Source of the DNA: Spongilla lacustris | Taxonomy: Eukaryota > Porifera > Demospongiae > Spongillida > Spongillidae | Length of the DNA: 64,000 nucleotides | Assembly: GCA_949361645.1 (NCBI GenBank) | Contig: OX442415.1 | Coordinates: 14,752,986-14,816,985, forward strand | Reading direction: 5' to 3' | Shown: in pieces, positions 48,901 to 57,969 of the stretch | Position numbering within the stretch: position 1 is the stretch's first letter | Layout of the letters: each line of letters starts with the position of its first letter | Notes under the pieces: model-generated | What the model was told of the DNA's origin: nothing | The model's database searches: none | Seen by the model: only the letters and a program-made list of their open reading frames with translations | Position numbers and translations under genes: made by a program

Positions 48901-51900
48901 TTACAGAGTCGATGGTGATGTTGACAAGTCAATTTCAATTTCAATCAATTTCACACGATCAGCTGAAAGGGTAAGTATTGGCTGGCTGTGGGAAATTGAT
49001 TCCTTCTCCCCAGGCCATTCGTGCTAAATTTCTTGTGAACTAGACCAGGGTTCTCCCTAGAGAAAGAGTGGCAAAGGAGGGGGGGTACCCGTCATGCCCA
49101 GCAAGGTTTTTTTTTTTTCAATATAACTAACACCGTAAGGGCCACGGTAAGCGGATACACAAAATATCATCTCCTAATCTAGATAGCCAGAAACTGCAAG
49201 AGAACCATTTGGTCATACGCTGCTTGAATCAGCGCCGAATTGGTTTGAAAATGCTTGATGTTGTTCTGCTGCCATTTGAGACATCAATTCTTCTGTGCTG
49301 TGAGTAAGTAAATTTCTAACTGCCACTTTGGATGATACCCTCAATAAAATCTTACAAATCTCCAGCCTAGCAGAGTTGTAGCCATCTTTCGTATTCGTTG
49401 CAATAATTGCACACTAGCCTTGCCCATTCTCCGACTATGAGAACTATACGTTCATTCTCACAACACCATGCAGGGTAGGTGTTGTGCTATCAAACTAAAG
49501 GCTGCAGTGGAGAAATTGTGCCTTCTGACTGTGCATTGGGAGGAGGTGGCTCTACGCTTTGAGGGACTTACCCTGAAAGTGAGGAATGATAGAGTGAGAG
49601 CTCTAAGAGCGGGTCCCATCTATCGACGATAACAATTGGAAACAGCATACATGTAGCCGGTTCGTTGCAATAATTGCAATAATTGCACACTAGCCTTGCC
49701 CATTCTCCAAGTATGAGAACTATACATTCATTCTCCCAACACCATAGGGGGTAGGTGTTGTGCTATCTCACAAGTGGGAGGATGGACTGGATAGACCCAC
49801 AGCATATGCCTCGCACACCTTGTCTTTGGCCGAGAAGAAGATACCTTTACATCTACTGTCATGGCTGCTGTTACTACCATGTGGATATACTACCATATGA
49901 ACATGCAATGGGTTTAGCCCACCGGACATCATCCTGCTTATATCATCCTGCTTATACAAGATGCTGATCCTGGTACATCCAAATAGATAGTCTGGCCATT
50001 GTATTCGGAGTGTCCAAATTTCATCACTTCCTTCTTGGTTGCGAGTTTACCATTCTTTCCGACCATAAGCCGCTTCAGTATCTCTTTCCCAGCAGTTCAA
50101 GTTAGATAATGCAGGTGCTTTGAGCAGGCCAACCATTGGACAAACTTTGCCTGGACAGTGCTGAGCCTAGCAAGATTGTATTGATGGTTGAGGCTTTTGG
50201 AGAATCATTGTGGTTGTTCAATCTCCGCAGCCTCCATCAAAACTTTGACGGAGAGGGACACCATTCTGTCTCCAGTCAGAGATGGAGTGGGCACATGGTG
50301 ACTGGAGGCCCCTTGCAAAGAAACGGGAGCTTCCTTCATAAAATTTGGACTCATGCTCTTGGGGAGACGAATCATCGTGCTGTAGTTAGCAGGCTGAGAA
50401 GCTCTCCTCCATAGTGCATATGAAGGTGTTAGCAAGAGGCATTGTCTGGTGGCCCGCTCGGTATAGACAGCGACCTGGAAGCACCAAGGTTAAGACCTGC
50501 AATGCTTGTCAGGTCAACAGGAAGTCTCCACCAGTTGTCCCACTTCACCCTTGGGAGTTCCCTGCTCACCCGTGGTTATGTATCTGCACATCGACTTTAC
50601 TGGTCCTTTTCTTGGTAAAATGTTCTAGTTGTTGCTGTTGAGAGTAGTTACCGTTTCCACTTGATCCTTCTCAACAGGTAATTAAGTTTCTTCGGAGTAT
50701 GCTGACCATCAATGGTCCACCTGACCTCCTCATGCTGACCATCAATGGTCAACCTGACCTCCTCATGCTGACCATCAATGGTCCACCTGACCTCCTCATG
50801 CTGACCATCAATGGTCAACCTGACCTCCTCATGCTGACCATCAATGGTCCACCTGACCTCCTCATGCTGACCATCAATGGTCAACCTGACCTCCTCATGC
50901 TGACCATCAATGGTCCACCTGACCTCCTCATGCTGACCATCAATGGTCAACCTGACCTCCTCATGCTGACCATCAATGGTCCACCTGACCTCATGCTGAC
51001 CATCAATGGTCCACCTGTCCTCATGCTGACCATCAATGGTCCACCTGACCTCCTCATGCTGACCATCAATAGTCAACCTGACCTCCTCATGCTGACCATC
51101 AATGGTCCACCTGTCCTCCTCATGCTGACCATCAATGGTCCACCTGACCTCATGCTGACCATCAATGGTCCACCTGACCTCCTCACGCTGACCACATATT
51201 TATAGGCTACACTAGCGCTTGCTATATTAACGTAACTATGTGACTTCATGCTAGCTTTCCAAACACTGTTTCTCTTTCGGCCATAATTAACTTTTCTATT
51301 CTACTCGTCATTTCACTCAAGAAAACGGAGTTGGTCGTGGACCTACAGTACACGCATACACATTAGAATCAGATCATGTCCAAACAAATCTGACTGTTAT
51401 CTGCCAAAGTTTAATATCAGTCTGCCAAATTACCAATCAAGATTTAGTCCTTATTTTGAGCACTGCCCATGTCATTTTTTTTTTTGGACACACATAATAT
51501 GAATAACAATAACAGTGGGGCAGGAGGACAAGTGGCATGTCTACATAGCGACGTTTGTCCTCCTGCCCCACAGTTACCTGCTTCACCCAATGCACCACCC
51601 TCAAATACGTTGCATAACTCAATGCACCACCCTCAAATACATGACATATTCCTGTATCACTCAATGCACCACCCTCAAATACATGACATATACCTGCTTC
51701 ACCCAATGCACCACCCTCAAATACATGACATATACCTGCTTTACTCAATGCACCACCCACATGGCATATTCACTTACCACAAACTTTCCATCTGAGCTGA
51801 TGGCCACTGCTAGCACCTGTCCCGTGTGTCCTACCACCCCCGCATGGACCCCCTTATGATGGCCGACAAACACGGTGTGTTTCTTCCCTGTTTCTATTTC

Positions 51901-54900
51901 CCCTGAAAATAAAAGGAGACAATGAACGGTCCAATCTGGTCACTAACAACAAGATTGTAAAAGCCTTGTTATGCAATACTGTGTAATTTCATACAACTAA
52001 ATGAACTATGAACCTACCATCCCCACAACTGGCCAATCCCCACAAATAGACCATCCCCACAACTAGACCATCCCCACTAATAGACCAACTACCATTCACA
52101 TCATCAACATGCTATCATACAGACCACTTGGTGCTTATGTCATGGCATGGTGATACAAAGCCTCCCTAATGACCCGCAAGGCAATACATTGTATACATGA
52201 TGTCATCATAATCAAGTGGTCTATATGTGTGATCTATGCACACTAGCTTCTACACATGTAACCATAATCAATACTAGGTTTTGTGACTTTGGTTCCATTC
52301 CTCCTCTACCTCCACCCTCTACACCTTACCTCCAACTTCCTCCAACACCTTCACCCACCTCGTTCTACACACCTCCCCCTCCCTCTATACCTCCTACTAC
52401 CACCTTCCATCTACACACCTCCCTCCTCCCTCTACACACCTCCCTCCTCCCTCTACACACCTTCCCTCCTCCCTCTAAACACCTTCCCTCCTCCCTCTAC
52501 ACACCTTCCCCCTCCCTCTACACACCTCCCTCCTCCATCTACACACCTTCCCCCTCCATCTACACACCTCCCTCCTCCATCTACACACCTCTCTCCTCCA
52601 CCTACACACCTCCCTTCTCCATCTACACACCTCCCTCCTCCATCCACACACCTCCCTCCTCCATCCACACACCTCCCTCCTCCATCCACACACCTCCCTC
52701 CTCCATCTACACACCTCCCTCCTCCATCTACACACCTCCCTCCTCCATCCACACACCTCCCTCCTCCATCTACACACCTCCCTCCTCCATCTACACACCT
52801 CCCTCCTCCATCCACACACCTCCCTCCTCCATCTACACACCTCCCTCCTCCATCCACACACCTCCCTCCTCCATCTACACACCTCCCTCCTCCATCTACA
52901 CACCTCCCTCCTCCATCTACACACCTCCCTTCTCCATCTACACACCTCCCTCCTCCATCCACACACCTCCCTCCTCCATCTACACACCTCCCTCCTCCAT
53001 CTACACACCTCCCTCCTCCATCCACACACCTCCCTCCTCCATCTACACACCTCCCTCCTCCATCCACACACCTCCCTCCTCCATCTACACACCTCCCTCC
53101 TCCATCTACACACCTCCCTCCTCCATCTACACACCTCCCTCCTCCATCCACACACCTCCTCCATCTACACACCTCCCTCCTCCATCCACACACCTCCCTC
53201 CTCCATCCACACACCTCCCTCCTCCATCCACACACCTCCCTCCTCCATCTACACACCTCCCTCCTCCATCCACACACCTCCCTCCTCCATCCACACACCT
53301 CCCTCCTCCATCTACACACCTCCCTCCTCCATCTACACACCTCCTTCCTCCATCCACACACCTCCCTCCTCCATCTACACACCTCCCTCCTCCATCTACA
53401 CACCTCCCTCCTCCATCTACACACCTCCCTCCTCCATCTACACACCTCCCTCCTCCATCTACACACCTCCCTCCTCCATCCACACACCTCCTCCATCTAC
53501 ACACCTCCCTCCTCCATCCACACACCTCCCTCCTCCATCCACACACCTCCCTCCTCCATCTACACACCTCCCTCCTCCATCCACACACCTCCCTCCTCCA
53601 TCCACACACCTCCCTCCTCCATCTACACACCTCCCTCCTCCATCTACACACCTCCTTCCTCCATCCACACACCTCCCTCCTCCATCTACACACCTCCCTC
53701 CTCCATCTACACACCTCCCTCCTCCATCTACACACCTCCCTCCTCCATCCACACACCTCCCTCCTCCATCTACACACCTCCCTCCTCCATCTACACACCT
53801 CCCTCCTCCATCCACACACCTCCCTCCTCCATCCACACACCTCCCTCCTCCATCCACACACCTCCCTCCTCCATCCACACACCTCCCTCCTCCATCCACA
53901 CACCTCCCTCCTCCATCTACACACCTCCCTCCTCCATCTACACACCTCCCTCCTCCATCTACACACCTCCCTCCTCCATCCACACACCTCCCTCCTCCAT
54001 CTACACACCTCCCTCCTCCATCTACACACCTCCCTCCTCCATCTACACACCTCCCTCCTCCATCTACACACCTCCCTCCTCCATCCACACACCTCCCTCC
54101 TCCATCTACACACCTCCCTCCTCCATCCACACACCTCCCTTCTCCATCTACACACCTCCCTCCTCCATCTACACACCTCCCTCCTCCATCCACACACCTC
54201 CCTCCTCCATCTACACACCTCCCTCCTCCATCCACACACCTCCCTCCTCCATCTACACACCTCCCTCCTCCATCCACACACCTCCCTCCTCCATCTACAC
54301 ACCTCCCTCCTCCATCTACACACCTTCACTCCACACACCTTCCCTCTCCTTTCCCTACGTCCAATGCTCACACTTAGTCACTGTGCAGTCCTTAGATCCA
54401 GAGTAGACATACTTTTCATCTGGCGTTATGGCAACGCAAGTCAGTGGGAGCTGATGTCCTTTGAAGAAGCGTATGGCAGAAGGATCAGGAGGAACATACT
54501 GTAAAGAGAAACACGGATTGGAGGGAAGAGTCAAAATGGAGATGTTAGGAACATACTGTAAAGAGAAGCACGAATCAGTTGGAAGAGTTACCATGGAGAT
54601 GTTATAAATATAAAGCCGCTCATGTGATCAGCACATTATATGGATGTCAATAACAATGCACTGCGATTTTGGGACTACATGTCTAGCCATACACTGGATA
54701 TACATGTATGACAGCACACAAAGCTACAGCTAGCAGGCCAGGACATAAATGAGGTTATACTTATTAAGGAGTGCCAATAGTATCAACGACATCATGTAAC
54801 CTTTGCATTGGGCAGTTCTGCACAAATATCTGCATAAAAATATAGCTCACTACAGAACAGCCCACGTATACTCCCGGTCACCTTCATGCAGCTGGTACGT

Positions 54901-55596
54901 CCTTTGGGCGGGCTAAGGCTTACCAGATGGGCGACCTTCTTCTGCAGTCGGCCGCTATGTTCCAGCTGCACAAGTCACAAGGCGAGCCGTAAAGCGCGTA
55001 CACATACACCACCCATGCGGCGCGCGCCAACCTACCAAGTCTTCTTTAAGCCTCTCTCCAATCGTGTCGCGATCGGCACCATCATCACCGTCCTTTGTGT
55101 CTGGTTATTAGGTGAGTGGGTGGGCGAGGGAAGAATGGACGGAGTGACAAGTGTCTTGAGCATTAAAGCGTCAAACCTGATTCTTCAAGGCGCGCGAGGT
55201 ACTCTTTGGCTAGCCGCAGCCTCTTCTCCGCTGCGGTCTCCTCCACCTCGGGGGCTTCGTCCTCTTCCACGAGCACCTTCTTCTGTCGCTTCTTCGTAGG
55301 ACTTATAAAGGACCACAAATGGGAACACGACCTCGCCACCCATCGGATTAAAAGTCTACCTTTCGACGTCGGAGTCGCTCAAAATCTCTTCTGACAGCGT
55401 CGAAACTTTCTTGGCGTTAGCACGTGTCGCTTGCGGCTTTTTACCACCTTTCGGCTTGGCCTTGTAGATGTATCGATTGTTTGTTAGAACGAGGGGGGCA
55501 TCAAACAAATAAACAACTTACTGTGCAAGCTAGCGGTCCATTTTTTCTCTTAGCTCCTGAGCGGCTGCCTTTGCTCGGTAGAAAGAAACTGGACAT
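33947..55596 (-). CDS. RRP9: RRP9 / U3-55K, U3 snoRNP WD40 protein, intact copy
   Basis: RRP9 binds the box B/C region of U3 snoRNA in the nucleolus for 18S rRNA processing. Exons: 55596-55522, 55460-55360, 55301-55177, 55100-55036, 54965-54924, 54498-54372, 51902-51778, 36893-36801, 36735-36635, 35413-35279, 35132-35070, 34740-34598, 34312-34233, 34114-33947. All phases agree: 1443 nt, 480 residues, close to the human length. The start MSSFFLPSKGSRSGAKRKNG leads into a basic/acidic N-terminus, then LRLAKEYLARLEE and RLKEDLLEHSGRLQKKVAHL (about 90-136). Seven WD40 repeats follow: FFKGHQLPLTCVAITPDEKY, GHTGQVLAVAISSDGKFVAT, FRGHNQAIT, FGHQDPVGAIDCLSRE, GHRSSIDCVKMINEEHFISG, DGYVRLWKCGDAF. The C-terminus GVVNSLSFSHSGG...EHRFGRWWKV is diagnostic of RRP9. 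Intron 7 (51777-36894) is 14.9 kb and transposon-filled. Confidence 0.95.
35560..36561. repeat. 30-bp minisatellite, about 33 units, in RRP9 intron 9
   Basis: Unit GTGAGGGGTGAGGATGACCA + GTGGTGGGAA, highly homogeneous, with a few 29-bp units and A/G variants. Open frames of repeated VRGEDDQWWE are artefacts. The pseudogene copy has only about 7 units. Confidence 0.95.
37054..37840. other. Intronic DNA after the divergence point, with a basic Ser-rich frame
   Basis: Homology with the pseudogene copy ends near 37054. A frame at 37502-37813 is Ser/Lys/Arg/His-rich (CRKKRKSKSKRHKRHHHSKS). It resembles nucleic-acid-binding tails, possibly retroelement ORF1, and sits just before the Penelope-type endonuclease remnant. 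Confidence 0.4.
37840..38260 (+). pseudogene. Penelope-like element GIY-YIG endonuclease remnant
   Basis: One plus-strand frame, with a TAA (38105-38107) and a later TAG, reads FTCESKNLIYVIQC, then MYVGETMTLRQRMKKHRNKL, followed by KDKYAHFDK. This is the GIY-YIG pattern of Penelope-like retroelements (LIYVIQC, then MYVGET, then LRQR and H). A CGTCH cysteine motif lies just upstream near 37993, as in that family. No reverse transcriptase is recognisable next to it. Confidence 0.75.
38368..38700. repeat. Interspersed repeat family A, copy 3
   Basis: Uninterrupted copy containing GGCCTGCTTCTAGTTAGTCT, the empty site used to define the foldback element at 26501. It follows directly after the Penelope-like remnant. 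Confidence 0.88.
38965..39425. repeat. Direct duplication of a segment of about 180-220 bp
   Basis: 38980-39130 and 39208-39420 share GTTCTGTACCTCACAG, TCAGCAAAGTCC, ATGAAGCAATACACACAAGGTTG-like and TGCATCAGAAGCTT blocks. The second copy has an insert of about 30 bases near 39270. Confidence 0.8.
39790..41010 (+). repeat. Repeat families C and B, with an intervening open frame
   Basis: 39795-40010 is a family C copy and 40545-40770 a family B copy. Between them, a 127-residue frame (40089-40472) holds repeated GTQ/STQT motifs (RCRGTQAKAN, SGTQSLVTF, STQTDAPY, GTQTETCSTQTQ). The frame is unrecognised and may be part of a compound mobile element; families C and B also occur in the same order at 29982-30905. 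Confidence 0.55.
41011..43090. other. Intronic DNA without a recognised gene
   Basis: Contains a partial foldback arm (41475-41550) and an unrecognised 135-residue frame (41551-41958, with DDDDDKDGD). Near 43010-43150 a Pro-rich frame reads GPPQLSPVVQPPSPIVVDGP. None is supported as a gene. Confidence 0.35.
43225..46929 (+). pseudogene. RLE-type non-LTR retrotransposon, frameshifted
   Basis: In order: a C2H2-type finger (FGCPRCSSTFHEVPGVRQHI, 43255); a CXC-like cysteine cluster (KCCSCSCNGLNAQCKLCICV, 43535); a Gln/Pro-rich linker; a second finger (CPVSSCCEHIL...MDRH, about 43970); a reverse transcriptase with KVDLRNAFNLVSR, GVQQDDPLGPLLFSLVLH and the catalytic YLDD (45452-45463); a zinc knuckle (CAYCPDKALDAHHAVTC, about 46345); and a PD-(D/E)XK-type endonuclease (RPADILIPSW, then AIDVSITSP, about 46522-46600). 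Breaks: a frameshift near 44095, TAA at 44607-44609, and frameshifts near 45115 and 45925. Fingers, RT and a C-terminal restriction-like nuclease resemble R2/R4/NeSL-type elements, which usually insert site-specifically. The exact clade is unknown. The last 349 residues are open. Confidence 0.8.
46930..48330. other. Downstream flank, unassigned
   Basis: Immediately downstream of the retrotransposon ORF, presumably including its 3' UTR. An unrecognised helical frame (48134-48439, MPASAVSSKLKELLGFYGKE) overlaps the next direct repeat and resembles a retroelement capsid-type sequence only loosely. Confidence 0.35.
48335..49755. repeat. Two nested direct repeats
   Basis: 48340-48500 (ATGGAGAAATTGCACCTTCTGACTGTGCATTGGGAGG...) recurs at 49495-49650. 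A second repeat, TTCGTTGCAATAATTGCACA...GGTAGGTGTTGTGCTATC (about 49397-49492), recurs at about 49660-49768. The spacing of about 1.1 kb could mark remnants of long terminal repeats or a segmental duplication. Confidence 0.75.
49990..50640 (+). pseudogene. Ty3/gypsy-type pol remnant (RNase H and integrase)
   Basis: 49995-50085 reads AIVFGVSKFHHFLLGCEFTI then LSDHKPLQYLF, the RNase H segment of Ty3/gypsy polyproteins. 50430-50535 reads GIVWWPARYRQ and VKTCNACQVNRKSPP, the integrase zinc-binding finger. 50555-50625 reads PWEFPAHPW and, one frame over, HIDFTGPFLGKMF, with the first catalytic Asp of the integrase core, then stops. Several frameshifts and stops lie between. No LTRs were identified with certainty. 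Confidence 0.82.
50697..51195. repeat. 33-bp minisatellite with alternating variants
   Basis: Unit ATGCTGACCATCAATGGTCC + ACCTGACCTCCTC. GGTCC and GGTCA versions alternate over the first half, giving a 66-bp higher-order repeat. Some units are 30 bp. Both strands are open, which is an artefact. Confidence 0.93.
51517..51572. repeat. Short hairpin, 16-bp arms
   Basis: GTGGGGCAGGAGGACA is repeated inverted as TGTCCTCCTGCCCCAC about 24 bases later. It lies in the large RRP9 intron just after exon 7. Confidence 0.85.
51575..51758. repeat. About 42-bp tandem repeat, four units, next to RRP9 exon 7
   Basis: Units contain CAATGCACCACCCTCAAATA and CATGACATATACCTGCTTCA. The array ends within 20 bases of the exon 7 donor site at 51777. 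Confidence 0.88.
52310..54340. repeat. 21-bp minisatellite of about 2 kb in RRP9 intron 6
   Basis: Unit CTCCATCTACACACCTCCCTC, with T/C alternation (CATCTACA or CATCCACA). Because 21 is divisible by 3 and the unit lacks stops, frames of over 700 residues appear on both strands; they are artefacts. It ends 32 bases from the exon 6 donor. Confidence 0.96.
54498..54605 (-). promoter_or_regulatory. RRP9: Duplicated 57-bp splice-acceptor region of RRP9 exon 6
   Basis: TTCTCTTTACAG|TATGTTCC occurs twice, exactly 57 bases apart (exon starts 54498 and 54555). Use of the upstream acceptor adds 19 in-frame residues (YVPNISILTLPSNPCFSLQ). The pseudogene copy has the same duplication (about 32440-32545), so it predates the gene duplication. 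Confidence 0.75.
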
Positions 55597-55855
55597 ATTG
55601 TATATAAATTAAAAATTGCGTGAGCCCGCGCACGTGGTTTACACGCATGCGTTGAATACTTTCTTTGGTTGTTTTTGTGTTTACCAATAAGCCAACAAAA
55701 GGATAAAATTTGTGTTGTTGAACACTTCGAAGGTACGCGTGCTTGTAACTCGGTGAGGCTCTAAGCATATCTAGATATCCAATGTCTAACATCTAGTACG
55801 ATGTTTATGAAACAGTGTTTTTATTGTATAATTTCGTTTCTAATTCTAGCGCACC
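55597..55855. promoter_or_regulatory. Divergent RRP9/SEC13 promoter interval, about 260 bp
   Basis: The start codons of RRP9 (minus, 55596) and SEC13 (plus, 55856) are 259 bases apart. A CACGTG E-box lies at about 55631-55636 and is retained upstream of the pseudogene copy (near 33584). No TATA box is obvious. A shared bidirectional promoter is inferred from the spacing. Confidence 0.6.
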
Positions 55856-56362
55856 ATGTCGGGACAAGTTAAGCTCCAGAATACCGTCGACACTCAACAT
55901 GAGGACATGATCGTAAGTGCACAGACTAGCGGGTAGGCCGCGCCCTGACCGAATGGCCACCTGCTGTCGCTTTGCGCGGCAGCACGATGCGCAGCTGGAC
56001 TACTACGGCAGACGGCTCGCCACCTGCTCCTCCGATAAGACCGTGAAGGTGTTCGAGATCTCGAACAACTCGCGGACTCTAATAGAAACTTTAGTTGGGT
56101 AAGAAACACGAAGCAAGCTTTAAAAAACCAACGATCCTTTATGAACTGTCGGCCCCCGTGTGCAGCCATGAGGGGCCAGTATGGCAGGTGGCCTGGGCCC
56201 ATCCGAAGTTCGGGAGCATATTAGCGTCATGTTCGTACGACCGAAAGGTACGCAATGTTCTCCAATGCGTGCATGTATCAGTCAAATAATGTGCACAAAA
56301 AAAAAAAAAACCACTTAAATTATTTGGACCCGTGGGCGGAACCCACCACTAACCTGCACTCA

Positions 56363-56396
<34 letters not shown>

Positions 56397-57651
56397 CAGG
56401 TGATTATATGGAAAGAGACGAGTAGTGGTTGGGTGAAATTGTATGAGTTTGGTGAACACAAGTCCTCTGGTAAAACTTTTATGTATTCATTGTACACACT
56501 GTAGAACCAATTAACATACAGATCACACACCAGTTAACACATCACCCATGCACACTGCACTGACACATTTCTTGATGACATCATATCTATGACCACACCT
56601 ATAGTGAACAGTGTGCAGTGGGCCCCCCATGAGTGGGGTCTGATGTTGGCCTGCGTGTCATCTGACGAGTCCTTCTCCATCATATCCAACAGTGGTTAGT
56701 ATTCACATCCAGCTGGTCACTCCAACATCCTCCTCTCCTCTGCATCCATCCCCTACCTTTCCTTCCCCTCCTCTCCTTCCTCTCCTCTCCTTCCCCTCCT
56801 CTCCTTCCCCTCCTCCCTCCTTTCCTCTCCTCTCCTTCCCCTCCTCCCTCCTTTCCTCTCCTTCCCCTCCTCTCCTTCCCCTCCTTTCCTCCCTCTCTCC
56901 TCCCTCCTCCTTCCTCTACAGGTGATAGTAATCAGTGGAAGTACACCAAACATGAGAACGCTCATGCGGTAGGAGCATTGGGTGGGCGGTCTGGGGATGA
57001 GGGGGAGGTTGGATACACAGTATAATGACTGTCTGTTCCCTGTGGCCGTTGTCTGCTTGGTGATGTTTGTTTCCGATGGCATTTGTTCCCTATACGGCTG
57101 TGTCCATCATGTGCACGTTATCATGCATTGAAGTTTAGATTATCACACCATATCAGCCCCCCCCCCCACCCGGTCCTGGCCAGTATCACACCATATCAGC
57201 ATGTTAGTATACTAACATGCATATTATTGTAATGCTATTGGTATGCACTGAAGTCAGGGGGCTGGGGGGCATCAAGGCTGCCTATGTGGTATGCACTGAA
57301 GTCAGGGGACTGGGGGGGATCAAGGCTGCCCATGTGGTATGCACTGAAGTCAGGGGGCTGGGGGGCATCAAGCCTGCCCATGTGGTGGAAATGCTTTTTA
57401 CTGAGTGCCCTCATTCCTCTAACATACGTGAAATGATTTCATTTAGGCATCGAGATTATAATGTATCATTCAAGACTTTATATCAATTATCAATTTCAAA
57501 ATCCTAATTTGGTTTTTTTAAATCCATCCATATAATAAAATAAGAAAATGCATACATACATACATACAAAATAAATTAAAATAACCTATCTGTATTACCA
57601 ATTGGATATTAAACAGGGAGCTCGCCTTGTACATGATTGGCATACTTCATA

Positions 57652-57732
<81 letters not shown>

Positions 57733-57904
57733 TTTCTGCAGCTTGGCTGCAATGCTGTCAGCTGGGCCCCTGCAATCAATCCATCATCGCTCATCGAGGT
57801 GGGGCACCCGAGTGTGTACGTGTGCTTGGTGTGGAGTATTACATGTACTGTATGTAACTTTCACTTTTTAATATGCCCACCCTTCTCTCTCTCTCTCCCT
57901 CTAA

Positions 57905-57969
<65 letters not shown>

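Noticed and set aside
50648..51205. Repeat proteins MLTINGPPDLL / WTIDGQHEEVR
   Set aside because: Both strands of a 33-bp minisatellite are open.
52216..54504. Frames of 762, 707, 414 and 347 residues on both strands
   Set aside because: They translate a 21-bp stop-free minisatellite (THLPPPS, CRWRREV heptads), and the same DNA is open on both strands.
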